Part shown: positions 24,519 to 34,101 of the stretch, piece by piece
Layout: every line of letters begins with the position of its first letter
How positions within the stretch are numbered: position 1 is the first letter of the stretch
From: an uncultured Prevotellaceae bacterium
GTDB lineage: Bacteria > Bacteroidota > Bacteroidia > Bacteroidales > Bacteroidaceae
Assembly: GCA_902780025.1 (NCBI GenBank)
Contig: CACZDV010000003.1
Location: forward strand, 1 to 64,000
Length of the DNA stretch: 64,000 bases
Direction of reading: 5' to 3'
Position numbers and translations under genes: made by a program
The notes under the pieces: model-generated
The model's database searches: none
The model's input: the letters and a program-made list of their open reading frames with translations, nothing else
Told to the model about the DNA's origin: nothing

Positions 24519-26069
24519 TCAGAACGGAACGACATCACCACCTGTCGGCATTGTTCCGCCGCTGAAAGGGTCGTTCTGGTCAGGGGCAAATCCACCGTCT
24601 GACACATCGCCATTGATACGCGAACCGACGATTTCGCCGCCTCCCGTAACAGGTGTGCTTCCCAGCGTGGTGTCCTCTGGGTTTTCAAAGCGCGTAAACT
24701 CACCACGGAATGTCAGCAGCACGTCGCCCGTAGCACCCTTACGATGCTTGGCAATGATAATCTGCGCCATACCATGAAGGTCGGTTCCCTTATCGTCCTG
24801 ATAGATGTGATAGTACTCAGGACGATGCACGAAGAGCACCATATCGGCATCCTGCTCAATGGCACCCGACTCTCGCAGGTCTGACAGCTGCGGGCGCTTA
24901 CCCTCCAAGCCTTCACGGCTCTCCACACCACGATTCAGCTGCGAAAGCGCCAGGATGGGGATATCCAGTTCCTTGGCCAGTCCCTTCAACGAACGGCTGA
25001 TGGTCGACACTTCCTCCTGACGACTGGAGAAACGCATGCCGTTGGCATTCATCAGCTGCAGATAGTCAATCATGATCATCTTCACGCCATGCTCACGCAC
25101 CAGTCGACGAGCCTTTGTTCGCAACTCAAAGACTGATAGTCCCGGGGTATCGTCAATAAAGAGCGGTGAACCCAGCAAGGCACCCAGCCGCTTGTCCAAA
25201 CGGTCCAACTCGTCTGGCGACAGTTGTCCGCTCTGTATATGCGAACCTTTGATTTCACACACATTCGATATCAGACGGTTCACCAGTTGGACATTCGACA
25301 TTTCCAACGAGAAGAAGGCCACAGGGAACTTATAGTCGGCAGCAATGTTCTTGGCCAGCGACAAGGCAAACGACGTCTTACCCATGGCAGGGCGTCCGGC
25401 AAGGATAATCAGGTCTGACGACTGCCAGCCAGAAGTAATGTCGTCCAGTTTGTGATAACCCGTAGGCACACCCGTCAGGCCGTCCTTGTTGCTATAGGCC
25501 TTCATAATGGCATCCATAGCGTTCTTGATGACGGGGTCTATCTGGGTGTAGTCCTTCTTCATGTTCTTCTGCGAGAGTTCGAACAAGGCACCCTCCGCAT
25601 GCTGCATCAGGTCGTCTACGTCGATGGTCTCGTCAAAAGCCTTGGTCTCCACATCGCTGGCAAACGATATCAGCTGGCGCGCCAGGAACTTCTGGGCAAT
25701 GATGTTGGCATGGTACTCGATGTTGGCCGATGAAGCCACACGTCCAGAAAGTTCGGCTATGTACACAGGACCGCCCACATCCTCCAAGTCACCCGACTTC
25801 GACAGCTGATCGGTCACGGTGACGATGTCCACGGGCTTCTCCTTCATCGACAGATCCCGTATGGCAGCATACACCTTCTGGTTGCGTGGTTCGTAGAAGC
25901 TCTCGGGATGCAGGATTTCACACACGACACTGTAGGCGTCCTTGTCAATCATCAAGGCACCCAGCACCGTCTTCTCTACATCGAGAGCCTGCGGCTGCAG
26001 ATGGCCATAGGTATTATCCACCGGTTGTGGCGTACGCTGCCGGCGGCTTTTACTGGTATTCTCAGGCAT
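24519..26069 (-). CDS. dnaB: Replicative DNA helicase DnaB
   Basis: A 516-residue hexameric fork helicase. The N-terminal collar domain (DVEKTVLGALMIDKDAYS) spans about 25-130. The RecA-like domain has Walker A GRPAMGKTSFALSLA (about 224-235), followed by FSLEMSNVQLVNRL, Walker B MIMIDYLQLM and LSQLNRGVESR with DLRESGAIEQDAD. No intein is present. It has an additional disordered C-terminal tail (about 60 residues, Gly/Pro/Asp-rich), common in Bacteroidota. It is the last gene of a five-gene minus-strand run, 14 bp after deoD. Confidence 0.95.
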   Translation of the reverse strand: MPENTSKSRRQRTPQPVDNTYGHLQPQALDVEKTVLGALMIDKDAYSVVCEILHPESFYEPRNQKVYAAIRDLSMKEKPVDIVTVTDQLSKSGDLEDVGGPVYIAELSGRVASSANIEYHANIIAQKFLARQLISFASDVETKAFDETIDVDDLMQHAEGALFELSQKNMKKDYTQIDPVIKNAMDAIMKAYSNKDGLTGVPTGYHKLDDITSGWQSSDLIILAGRPAMGKTSFALSLAKNIAADYKFPVAFFSLEMSNVQLVNRLISNVCEIKGSHIQSGQLSPDELDRLDKRLGALLGSPLFIDDTPGLSVFELRTKARRLVREHGVKMIMIDYLQLMNANGMRFSSRQEEVSTISRSLKGLAKELDIPILALSQLNRGVESREGLEGKRPQLSDLRESGAIEQDADMVLFVHRPEYYHIYQDDKGTDLHGMAQIIIAKHRKGATGDVLLTFRGEFTRFENPEDTTLGSTPVTGGGEIVGSRINGDVSDGGFAPDQNDPFSGGTMPTGGDVVPF

Positions 26070-26083
26070 GATTCAGCAATCAG

Positions 26084-26791
26084 TTAAATCAGCGAGAACG
26101 CTACATCCATCATCTTCGTAAACGTCAGCTGGCGCTCCTCTGCCGTGGTAGCCTCACCGGTAAGGATATGGTCGGAAACCGTACAGATAGCCAATGCATG
26201 TTTCCCTGCCCGCGCTGCATTCAGATACAGGGCTGCTATCTCCATCTCCACAGCCAGCACCCCCATCATCGTCCACTTGTCGTTATGGGCATTCTCCGTG
26301 TAGAACGTGTCGGAAGTCATCACGTTACCCACACGATAGCGGTAGCCCAGACGGTCGCAGGCATCAGCAGCCTTGCGCAGCAGGTTGAAGTCGGCAATGG
26401 GTGCAAAGGTTCCCGGCAGTTCATACTGGGAAGCATAGTTGGAGTTGGTGCAGGTACCCATCGCAACAACCAAGTCGCCCAGTTTCAGGTCAGGCTGGAT
26501 AGCACCGGCAGAGCCTACTCTGATAATGGTCTGGACACCATAGAAGTTAAAGAGCTCATACGAGTAGATACCCATGGAAGGAATACCCATACCGTGGCCC
26601 ATCACGCTTATCCGCTTTCCATCGCGGGTTCCCGTATAGCCCAGCATACCGCGGACGTTATTAAACTGCACAGGATTCTCTAAGAAGTTCTCTGCCATGA
26701 ACTTGGCACGTAGCGGGTCACCCGCCATGATGACGGTCTCGGCAATTTCGCCGTACTTGGCCCCAATATGGGGAGTTGGTGTCTTTTCCAT
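26084..26791 (-). CDS. deoD: Purine-nucleoside phosphorylase, DeoD type
   Basis: A 235-residue trimeric-or-hexameric phosphorylase that splits purine nucleosides into base and ribose-1-phosphate. Family marks are GDPLRAKF (phosphate-binding Arg), MGHGMGIPS, IIRVGSAGAIQ, AVEMEIAALY and TVSDHILTGE (the Asp that protonates the base). Full length and intact. It sits between rfbD and dnaB with short spacers in the same transcription unit. Confidence 0.95.
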   Translation of the reverse strand: MEKTPTPHIGAKYGEIAETVIMAGDPLRAKFMAENFLENPVQFNNVRGMLGYTGTRDGKRISVMGHGMGIPSMGIYSYELFNFYGVQTIIRVGSAGAIQPDLKLGDLVVAMGTCTNSNYASQYELPGTFAPIADFNLLRKAADACDRLGYRYRVGNVMTSDTFYTENAHNDKWTMMGVLAVEMEIAALYLNAARAGKHALAICTVSDHILTGEATTAEERQLTFTKMMDVAFSLI

Positions 26792-26815
26792 ACTTGTAGG
26801 TTTTTAATAGTTGTA

Positions 26816-27667
26816 TTATAATAGATTAGCGATACACGCTTTCAGGCTCTCCTCCCAATAAGGAATCTCAATACCGTAGGTCTGTTTGATCTTCGTCTTA
26901 TCGAGTACAGAGTAGTGAGGACGGGCAGCTGGCGTGGGATACTCCGAAGTGTGGAGCGGACGTACATGACAGGTGGTGATACCAGCCAAACGATGGATAG
27001 CCTTGGTGAAGTCATACCACGATATCACTCCCTCATTGCTGAAATGATAGATGCCAGGCTTCACGCCTTGACTGATGGCAGCAAAGATGGCAAGAGCCAG
27101 GTCGCGGGCATAGGTGGGAGTGCCTATCTGGTCGAAGATGACACCCAGTTCAGGTTTCTCTTTGCCCAGACGAATCATGGTCTTCACGAAGTTGTTGCCG
27201 AAGGTAGAGTACAGCCAGGCCGTACGGATAATCATGGTACGACTGCAAGCCTCGAGGGCAGCCTGTTCACCAGCCAGCTTCGTGCGTCCATAAGTGCTGT
27301 TAGGACAGACGGGGTCAGTCTCGACGTAGGGCGTATGGTTAGTCCCATCGAAGACGTAGTCGGTAGATATCTGTATCAGCCAGCCTCCACGACGCTCGAC
27401 AGCAGCAGCCAGATAACCTGGAGCCACCCTGTTCAGCAGGTCGCACAGTTGCTGGTTGTCTTCGGCTTTGTCTACAGCAGTATAAGCCGCACAGTTAACG
27501 ATGCCGTCAATCTGGTTATGGTCGACAAACGCTTCCACAGCCTCACTGTCTGTAATGTCGAGCTCCTCGACATCAGTATTGAAGAAGCAATGCTCCGGAT
27601 GTTTCGCCTCCAGCAACTGCATCTCGTTTCCCAATTGGCCGTTACAGCCCGTTATCAATATATTCAT
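26816..27667 (-). CDS. rfbD: dTDP-4-dehydrorhamnose reductase
   Basis: A 283-residue extended short-chain dehydrogenase that makes dTDP-L-rhamnose. The Rossmann loop is ITGCNGQLGNEM, followed by STDYVFDG, the catalytic YGRTKLAGE (Tyr-x3-Lys) and IRTAWLYSTFGNNFVKTM. The rest of the rhamnose pathway (rfbA, B, C) is not in the window, so this copy is separated from them. It follows the DUF4924 gene by 9 bp. Confidence 0.92.
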   Translation of the reverse strand: MNILITGCNGQLGNEMQLLEAKHPEHCFFNTDVEELDITDSEAVEAFVDHNQIDGIVNCAAYTAVDKAEDNQQLCDLLNRVAPGYLAAAVERRGGWLIQISTDYVFDGTNHTPYVETDPVCPNSTYGRTKLAGEQAALEACSRTMIIRTAWLYSTFGNNFVKTMIRLGKEKPELGVIFDQIGTPTYARDLALAIFAAISQGVKPGIYHFSNEGVISWYDFTKAIHRLAGITTCHVRPLHTSEYPTPAARPHYSVLDKTKIKQTYGIEIPYWEESLKACIANLL

Positions 27668-27676
27668 ACTTATACA

Positions 27677-28231
27677 CTAATCATTAGCGAAGTGCAACCC
27701 TTCTTCCTTATCCTTCTTATAATAGTCACTAAGCATGCCGATGAACGTGGAAATCTCCTTCACGGCATGAGCCGTGTTGGGGGTAATCTCCTTTTTCTGC
27801 AGTCGCAGCATCATCACGCCATAGAGCGCATTGAAACAAGTCTCAATCTCGTTCTCCTCATTCCCCTCTCCTCTCTTCTGCCTCAGTTCCACGATAAACG
27901 GCAGCACCTTGTAATAGGCAGAATTATAGAACGGAAACTTGGGCGACTCCAGCAACTGCGTATGCAGGTCTATCAGCATCTGTAGTGTCACCTTATTTAT
28001 CTGCAGATGACCATGTTCACGACAACCCTCCTGGTTCATCATCGTGATGAGGTTGCCAAACCAGTCAATCTCTTCATCCTTCTGCTCATCAGTATAGTCA
28101 AACTGCTGGACATACTCACGCCTGATACGACTCAGTGAACAGTCGAAGGCCCGGATGGTGTCTTCTATCTGCCACATATAGAGCAGGTATTCCGCTATGT
28201 TCTTTTTTCTAAGTTCGTTAGCTATAAACAT
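27677..28231 (-). CDS. DUF4924 family protein
   Basis: A 184-residue cytoplasmic, mainly helical protein matching DUF4924 of Bacteroidota: MFIANELRKKNIAEYLLYMW at the start, then EIDWFGNLITMM and KVTLQMLIDLHTQLLES. A short charged insert RGEGNEENE (about residue 120) is encoded by a purine-rich low-complexity tract. Function is unknown. It is 6 bp downstream of the LysE-type exporter. Confidence 0.8.
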   Translation of the reverse strand: MFIANELRKKNIAEYLLYMWQIEDTIRAFDCSLSRIRREYVQQFDYTDEQKDEEIDWFGNLITMMNQEGCREHGHLQINKVTLQMLIDLHTQLLESPKFPFYNSAYYKVLPFIVELRQKRGEGNEENEIETCFNALYGVMMLRLQKKEITPNTAHAVKEISTFIGMLSDYYKKDKEEGLHFAND

Positions 28232-28237
28232 AATATG

Positions 28238-28888
28238 TTACCATCTAATTAAGTTGGTGGTGGTGCCTAACAGCATAATGACAGAGCCGATAATCACCGC
28301 CACGCCAATCACCTGATTGATAATACGGATGCCGTTCTCATCGAACTTCACGCGAATCTTATCCACCAGCCACGTCAGTCCCCACCACCACAGCATGGCA
28401 CCTCCCACAATGCTGGCAAAGCCCACCACCATCTCAAACGGATGGTCGGGCAGCACAAAGGCAAACTGGGCATACATGGCCAGGAAGAGGAAGATAATCA
28501 GGGGATTGGAGAAAGTCACCAGAAAGGCCGTCCAGATGTTGTACCACAATGATCCTTTCTGCTGTCCTGACTGGTGCATCTTCTTGGTGGGGTCTGTGTG
28601 GTAGGTGTACCAGCCGAAGCAGAGCAACATGACACTACCTGCAATCTGCAGATAGAAACGGTTCTGGTCGTTGCTGATAAGGTCCATCACAAACGACATA
28701 CCAAAACCAGCGATGGCCGCATAGATGATGTCGCTGATGGCAGCCCCTACCCCAGTGGCAAAGCCATACCACCGACCTTTGTTCAGCGTACGCTGTACAC
28801 AGAGGATACCCACCGGCCCCATAGGTGCCGATGCTATCATCCCAATGAGCATGCCCTTGAAGATGAAATCCAGTATGTTGATTGGCAT
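28238..28888 (-). CDS. LysE-family exporter
   Basis: A 216-residue inner-membrane protein with about six hydrophobic helices. It begins with the family signature [20 protein letters not shown] followed by [10 protein letters not shown]. LysE proteins export amino acids or related small molecules; the substrate is open. The promoter -7 TATCTTTG lies at 28909-28916, so the ATG at 28900 would be almost leaderless and the ATG at 28888 (MPINILDF) is preferred, though not proven. It heads the operon lysE-DUF4924-rfbD-deoD-dnaB. Confidence 0.82.
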   Translation of the reverse strand: MPINILDFIFKGMLIGMIASAPMGPVGILCVQRTLNKGRWYGFATGVGAAISDIIYAAIAGFGMSFVMDLISNDQNRFYLQIAGSVMLLCFGWYTYHTDPTKKMHQSGQQKGSLWYNIWTAFLVTFSNPLIIFLFLAMYAQFAFVLPDHPFEMVVGFASIVGGAMLWWWGLTWLVDKIRVKFDENGIRIINQVIGVAVIIGSVIMLLGTTTNLIRW

Positions 28889-28970
28889 GTGAAATGGCAT
28901 TGCGACTGCAAAGATACAACTTAATTATGAATTATGGATGGCGAATGACGAATTTTTATAAAAAAATGTG

Positions 28971-28978
28971 TAACTTTG
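28971..28978 (+). promoter_or_regulatory. -7 element of ruvC
   Basis: TAACTTTG, 8 bp before the ruvC start codon, which implies a very short leader. Confidence 0.6.
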
Positions 28979-28986
28979 TCGCCGGA

Positions 28987-29544
28987 ATGAAAGAGAAAGT
29001 CATACTGGGCATCGACCCCGGAACGAACATCATGGGCTATGGACTGCTGAAGATTATCGACGGAAAGGCACAGATGATGACCATGGGGATCATCGACCTG
29101 CGCAAGGCGGGTGACAGCTACCTGAAGTTAGGACATATCTTTGAGCGGGTGACGGGCATCATCGACGAGTGGCTGCCTGACGAGATGGCCATCGAGGCTC
29201 CTTTCTTCGGCAAGAACGTGCAATCGATGCTGAAGTTAGGACGGGCACAGGGAGTGGCTATTGCCGCCGCCATCCATCACGGTGTACCCATCCATGAGTA
29301 TGCGCCCATGAAAATCAAGATGGCGCTGACAGGTAATGGTTCGGCCTCGAAGGAACAGGTGGCGGGTATGCTGCAACGGCTGCTGAAACTGAAGGAGGAG
29401 GATATGTCGAAGTTCATGGATGCTACCGACGCCTTAGGTGCTGCCTACTGCCACTTCATGCAGATAGGACGCCCTGAGAGCGACGTGAAATACCGCGGGT
29501 GGAAAGACTTTGTGAACAAGAACCCGGAAAAGGTGAAAAAGTGA
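28987..29544 (+). CDS. ruvC: Holliday junction resolvase RuvC
   Basis: A 185-residue RNase H-fold endonuclease that cuts Holliday junctions. The four acidic residues are present: Asp10 in ILGIDPGT, Glu70 in AIEAPFFG, and Asp145 and Asp148 in [12 protein letters not shown]. The start at 28987 ([10 protein letters not shown]) is chosen from the family N-terminus and the -7 box 8 bp upstream. The C-terminus carries an extra basic tail. It is 13 bp from the ABC ATPase gene. Confidence 0.94.
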   Translation: MKEKVILGIDPGTNIMGYGLLKIIDGKAQMMTMGIIDLRKAGDSYLKLGHIFERVTGIIDEWLPDEMAIEAPFFGKNVQSMLKLGRAQGVAIAAAIHHGVPIHEYAPMKIKMALTGNGSASKEQVAGMLQRLLKLKEEDMSKFMDATDALGAAYCHFMQIGRPESDVKYRGWKDFVNKNPEKVKK

Positions 29545-29557
29545 AAAGGAGAAAGTT

Positions 29558-30853
29558 ATGATTACTGCTATATATGGTCCAAACGGGAGCGGAAAAACGT
29601 TGTATGTAGACAAGCTGCGTAAGCAGATGGCCAGCGACAAGGTGCGCTATATGGCCTTCCGCGACTCATACGGCGTAGCGACTGACCAGGCTTACTACCT
29701 GCAGTTGCGCTGGAACCAGCACGACATTGACGAGGAGACGCCCAACACGGGACAGCTGCTGGAACAGACCTTCCGTCTGACGGGACCCGACACCCCTGAA
29801 CGGCGCAAATGGCAACTGCATGTCTACCAGCTGTTCGGTATGGACAGGTTCTTAGACAAGTATATCATCACCCTGTCGAGCGGCGAACTGCGTAAGTTCC
29901 AGCTGACTAAGACCCTGCTGGCACAGCCGACGACTCTCATCCTGGACAATCCATTCATAGGACTGGACAGCGAGACAAGGTGTCAACTGCGCGACCTGTT
30001 GCTGCTCTTAGCCGAGGAACAGCAACTGGAGATATACTTGGTCGTGTCGCGTCGTAAGGATATTCCTGACTATGTGACAGACATCATCAGTATTGGAGAA
30101 CAGACGGAAGATGACGGTATCGGACTGAGCGACGAGAAGCGTCAGGCCATTCTGAACCTGCCCTATAAGGAAAAGGAGTATCATGCAGACGAGGTGGTCA
30201 GCATGAACAAGGTGAGCATACGCTACGGAGAACGTACCATTCTGAAAGACCTGGACTGGAGGATTATGAATGGCGAACGCTGGATGCTCTCAGGACAGAA
30301 TGGTGCAGGAAAGTCGACGCTGCTGTCACTGATTAGTGCGGACAATCCCCAAGCCTATGCCTGCGACATCTCGCTGTTCGGTCATCAACGTGGTTCGGGG
30401 GAAAGCATCTGGGAAATCAAGCGGCACATCGGCTACGTCTCGCCCGAGATGCACCGCAGTTACCAACGTGACCTCCCTGCCCTACATATCGTAGCCAGTG
30501 GCTTGAAGGACTCCGTGGGACTTTACATCCGACCTACGGATGAAGAACGTGCCGTCTGCCGATGGTGGATGAACATCTTCGGCACCGAGCATCTGGCGGA
30601 GCGCTCATTTCTGAAGATGTCGAGTGGCGAACAGCGACTGGTGCTGTTGGCACGTGCCTTTGTAAAAGACCCGGAACTGCTGATACTCGACGAACCGCTT
30701 CATGGGCTTGACGACGCAAACCGCAGGTTGGCAAAGGATGTCATCAATACTTTCTGCGAACGTAAGAACAAGACGCTCATCTTTGTCAGTCATTACAAAG
30801 AAGAGCGTCCGAAGTGTATAGATCACGAAAAGCTACTGATGATAGAGCGTTAA
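29558..30853 (+). CDS. Double ATP-binding cassette protein (ModF-like)
   Basis: A 431-residue soluble protein with two ABC domains and no membrane segments. Domain 1 has Walker A GPNGSGKT (about 7-14), signature LSSGELRKFQL and Walker B TTLILDNP. Domain 2 has Walker A GQNGAGKST (about 247-255), signature MSSGEQRLVLLARAF and Walker B LLILDEPLHGLD. Domain 1 has Asn where the catalytic Glu is expected (LDNP), suggesting an asymmetric ATPase. The closest described type is ModF/PhrA; no transporter permease is encoded nearby. It follows ruvC and converges with the DUF6057 gene (4-bp overlap). Confidence 0.85.
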   Translation: MITAIYGPNGSGKTLYVDKLRKQMASDKVRYMAFRDSYGVATDQAYYLQLRWNQHDIDEETPNTGQLLEQTFRLTGPDTPERRKWQLHVYQLFGMDRFLDKYIITLSSGELRKFQLTKTLLAQPTTLILDNPFIGLDSETRCQLRDLLLLLAEEQQLEIYLVVSRRKDIPDYVTDIISIGEQTEDDGIGLSDEKRQAILNLPYKEKEYHADEVVSMNKVSIRYGERTILKDLDWRIMNGERWMLSGQNGAGKSTLLSLISADNPQAYACDISLFGHQRGSGESIWEIKRHIGYVSPEMHRSYQRDLPALHIVASGLKDSVGLYIRPTDEERAVCRWWMNIFGTEHLAERSFLKMSSGEQRLVLLARAFVKDPELLILDEPLHGLDDANRRLAKDVINTFCERKNKTLIFVSHYKEERPKCIDHEKLLMIER

Positions 30854-31983
30854 CGGTACTTATAGTAGTACCAGTAAGAGCCGTTGTACTTCTCCATCAC
30901 CCTGACCTTACGCTCCTGAGGGTCGGAATACTGCGCTTCCAGTTCCACGAGGTTGTCATAATCCTCATCAGTAACCGGATGATGATAGACCACATAGGGA
31001 TGAGAGCGCAGATGAGCATAGAGCACCAATGCCTCACGATAGTGACGCGGCAAAGTAATGCTGTCGGCAACATCGTAGTAGCGGCCGATGGAATGGGCAA
31101 AGGCATCGATGTCGCGGTCTATCAGCTGACCACAAAGCACATAGTCGCGTATGGCCTGTGTAGCCTGACCACTACGCTGGACGGCCTTCAGGAAAGCAGG
31201 CGCATCCATATAGGAACGGGGGATGGCGCCCAAGTGGCGATAAACGCTATCCTGCGGATAAAGCAGGAGTGAAGAACGGCCACCGTTAACAGGGATAAGG
31301 TCGGCACCACTACCCACTATCGGATACTCGAAAAGTCGCTCTCCGAGTTCACCCTTACGTGATAGCGCGTAAGCACGTAACATCATCAGGCTTTCGTCAG
31401 TTTCAAGAGAACGTACACCCGTAGCCAACGCCTTGTCAAAATCCCGGCGCTGCAGACAACTCTCCACGTGCGCCCGATAATGGTACACGGCGTTGGTGTT
31501 GGACAGAAGGGCAATGCCCACCATCATCAGGGCCATCACCAGCATTTCCTGCCACATCATCTTGGAGAACAAACCGAAATCAGCCCGCAATACATTGAGA
31601 CGCTGCTTACGTAATACACTGACCAGCAATCCCCATAGCACCAACAGCAGCGGTGCCAGCCAATACCAGAAGGTTCCACCACCGGAAGTCAGTATGGCCA
31701 TGATGAGCATAGACGGGAAATATGTCAGCGAATGGGCGCGGTTGTTCAACTTGAGCACCTTGTTAATACCCAATTGAAGCAGAAAGAGCACAAGGGTAAT
31801 GATCACGGCACCCACCAAACGGTTATAAGCCGTCTTACCATCACTCAGCAAGTGCTGGGTGACAGCCAGGACATCAGCCTGGAAGAAATAGATCCACAGG
31901 AATGAGAAAGCAACAAAAACAACAGCGCACATCACTTTGATGGTGATGGCGCTATCGTTTCTGACAGGTCGGTTGTAGTTCAT
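30850..31983 (-). CDS. DUF6057-like membrane protein
   Basis: A 377-residue protein with about five transmembrane helices in the first 170 residues (VMCAVVFVAFSFLWIYFF, LVGAVIITLVLFLLQLG, FWYWLAPLLLVLWGLLVSVL, MLVMALMMVGIALL). A long soluble C-terminal region follows that looks helical and TPR-like (RRDFDKALATGVRSLETDES). The start at 31983 shares one base with the glgB stop (TGATG), implying coupled translation; an upstream ATG at 32037 would lie inside glgB. It resembles DUF6057 proteins of Bacteroidota. Function is unknown. Confidence 0.7.
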   Translation of the reverse strand: MNYNRPVRNDSAITIKVMCAVVFVAFSFLWIYFFQADVLAVTQHLLSDGKTAYNRLVGAVIITLVLFLLQLGINKVLKLNNRAHSLTYFPSMLIMAILTSGGGTFWYWLAPLLLVLWGLLVSVLRKQRLNVLRADFGLFSKMMWQEMLVMALMMVGIALLSNTNAVYHYRAHVESCLQRRDFDKALATGVRSLETDESLMMLRAYALSRKGELGERLFEYPIVGSGADLIPVNGGRSSLLLYPQDSVYRHLGAIPRSYMDAPAFLKAVQRSGQATQAIRDYVLCGQLIDRDIDAFAHSIGRYYDVADSITLPRHYREALVLYAHLRSHPYVVYHHPVTDEDYDNLVELEAQYSDPQERKVRVMEKYNGSYWYYYKYR

Positions 31984-34097
31984 CAGTTCTTCTTCAATAC
32001 GACGGCTGAACGTGCAGGGATATAGAGCTTCAGCCACTCCTTCTTGTCCTGGACATAGAGCGGGTCGAAGTTCGTGATGTGGGTCATCGAGTCATCGGCA
32101 AAGCCATTGCCGCCGAAATCCTTCGAGTCGGTATTCAGCACCACGTCATAGCTGCCCGTAGGCACCAAGAAACCATAATCAGTATAGGAACGCGTGGGCG
32201 AGAAGTTGAAGACGAAGACAAGGTCGCCGCGCATGAAGCAGAGCACCTGGTCGCCATCGTCGTGCCATATCTCAGTGACAGGCGTTGCTTGGAAGTTCTT
32301 CTCACCCTTGATGACCTCAAGCATACGGCGGTCGAAGTCGCCAAGCCAGTGGTAGCAGAGGTCGGGATTGTCGACGAGGTTCCACTGACGGCGGGCATAC
32401 TTGTAGCTCCATCCGTTGCCCTCACGCGGGAAGTCAATCCACTCGGGATGTCCGAACTCATTACCCATGAAGTTCAGATAGCCGCCGTTGATGGCACCTG
32501 CCGTCACCAGTCGAATCATCTTGTGGAGGGCAATACCGCGCTGTGCCATGTCGTTGACGTCTTTCTTGGCAAAGTGCCAGTACATGTCGGCATCAATCAA
32601 ACGGAAGATAATGGTTTTGTCGCCCACCAATGCCTGGTCGTGGCTTTCGCAGTAAGAGATGGTCTTCTCGTCGGGACGACGGTTCTTGACCTCCCAGAAG
32701 ATAGAGCACACGTTGATATCCTCATCGCGTACCTCTTTTATAGTCTTTATCCAGTAGTCGGGAATGTTCATCGCCATGCGGTAGTCGAAGCCGTAGCCAC
32801 CGTCCTCAAACTTGGCAGCCAGACCGGGCATGCCCGATACCTCCTCGGCAATGGTAATGGCGTTGGGGTTCACCTCGTGGATGAGCTTGTTGGCCAGCGT
32901 CAGATAGCAGATGGCGTTGTCGTCCTCGTGACCGTTGAAGTAGTCGCCGTAGCCTCCGAAGGCCTCACCCAGTCCGTGTGAATAGTAAAGCATGGAGGTA
33001 ACGCCGTCGAAGCGGAAACCATCGAACTTGAACTCTTCGAGCCAGTACTTACAGTTGGAGAGCAGGAAGTGCATCACCTCGTCCTTGCCGTAGTCGAAGC
33101 ACAGCGAGTCCCAAGCGGGATGCTCATGGCGGTCACCGGCATAGAAGAACTGGTTGGGGTCGCCACAGAGGTTACCCAAGCCCTCTACCTCGTTCTTCAC
33201 GGCGTGGGAGTGGACGATATCCATAATGACGGCGATGCCGTTCTTATGGGCTGTGTCGATGAGCGACTTCAGTTCCTCTGGAGTTCCGAAACGGCTGCTG
33301 GGCGCAAAGAACGAACTGACGTGATAACCGAAGGAGCCGTAGTAAGGATGCTCCTGAATGGCCATAATCTGGATGCAGTTGTAGCCGTCCTTGATGACGC
33401 GAGGCAGCACGTTGTCACGGAACTCCGTGTAGGTGCCCACCTTCTCAGCGTCCTGTCCCATACCCACATGGCACTCGTAGATGAGCAGCGGGGCGGTGTT
33501 GGGCTTGAACTTCTTTTTCTTCCACACATAGGGCGTCTCGGGGTTCCATACCTGTGCCGAGAAGATCTTCGTCTGGTCGTCCTGTACCACGCGGCGGCAC
33601 CATGCGGGAATGCGCTCACCCTCGCCGCCGTTCCAACGTACCTTCATCTTATAGAGCTGGCCGTGCTTTAGGGCTTTTTCCGAGAGCTTCAACTCCCAGT
33701 TGCCCGTACCGGCTATGCGCTTGCATTTATACTTGTCGGTCTCCTGCCAGTTGTTGAAATCACCGATGAGGTAGATCTCCGTAGCATTAGGAGCCCACTC
33801 GCGGAACACCCAGCCTTTTGCCAGCTTGTGCAGGCCGTAGTATAGGTGACCGCTGGCAAAGTCACTCAGCGTCTTCTTCCCATTCTGGGTCAGCTGACCG
33901 ATTTTCCACAGGGCATGGTCGTGACGGCCACGGATGGCACCCTCAAAAGGTTCGAGCCAAGAGTCATGCTCGACCAATCCGATATGCAATGGGGCTTGCT
34001 CCACCTTCTTTACCACTTTCTTTGCAGCGGGCTTCTTCACTGTTGTAGCCTTCTTTGCGGCGGGCTTCTTTTCCGTTGTCTTCTTTGTCGTTGCCAT
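31983..34097 (-). CDS. glgB: 1,4-alpha-glucan branching enzyme with histone-like N-terminal tail
   Basis: A 704-residue GH13 branching enzyme of the eukaryote-like subtype. After a CBM48 domain (FREWAPNATEIYLIGDFNNW) comes the barrel: DIVHSHAVKN, nucleophile Asp in DGFRFDGVTSM (about 361), acid/base Glu in AEEVSG (about 416) and CESHDQALVGDKT (third Asp, about 485). The first 34 residues are an unusual Lys/Ala/Pro tail with KKPAAKKATTVKKPAAKK, like histone H1 or AlgP tails, not part of the enzyme fold. It makes alpha-1,6 branches in glycogen. It sits between the YhcH gene (4 bp) and DUF6057; no other glycogen gene is in the window. Confidence 0.93.
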   Translation of the reverse strand: MATTKKTTEKKPAAKKATTVKKPAAKKVVKKVEQAPLHIGLVEHDSWLEPFEGAIRGRHDHALWKIGQLTQNGKKTLSDFASGHLYYGLHKLAKGWVFREWAPNATEIYLIGDFNNWQETDKYKCKRIAGTGNWELKLSEKALKHGQLYKMKVRWNGGEGERIPAWCRRVVQDDQTKIFSAQVWNPETPYVWKKKKFKPNTAPLLIYECHVGMGQDAEKVGTYTEFRDNVLPRVIKDGYNCIQIMAIQEHPYYGSFGYHVSSFFAPSSRFGTPEELKSLIDTAHKNGIAVIMDIVHSHAVKNEVEGLGNLCGDPNQFFYAGDRHEHPAWDSLCFDYGKDEVMHFLLSNCKYWLEEFKFDGFRFDGVTSMLYYSHGLGEAFGGYGDYFNGHEDDNAICYLTLANKLIHEVNPNAITIAEEVSGMPGLAAKFEDGGYGFDYRMAMNIPDYWIKTIKEVRDEDINVCSIFWEVKNRRPDEKTISYCESHDQALVGDKTIIFRLIDADMYWHFAKKDVNDMAQRGIALHKMIRLVTAGAINGGYLNFMGNEFGHPEWIDFPREGNGWSYKYARRQWNLVDNPDLCYHWLGDFDRRMLEVIKGEKNFQATPVTEIWHDDGDQVLCFMRGDLVFVFNFSPTRSYTDYGFLVPTGSYDVVLNTDSKDFGGNGFADDSMTHITNFDPLYVQDKKEWLKLYIPARSAVVLKKN

Positions 34098-34101
34098 AGT
34101 A

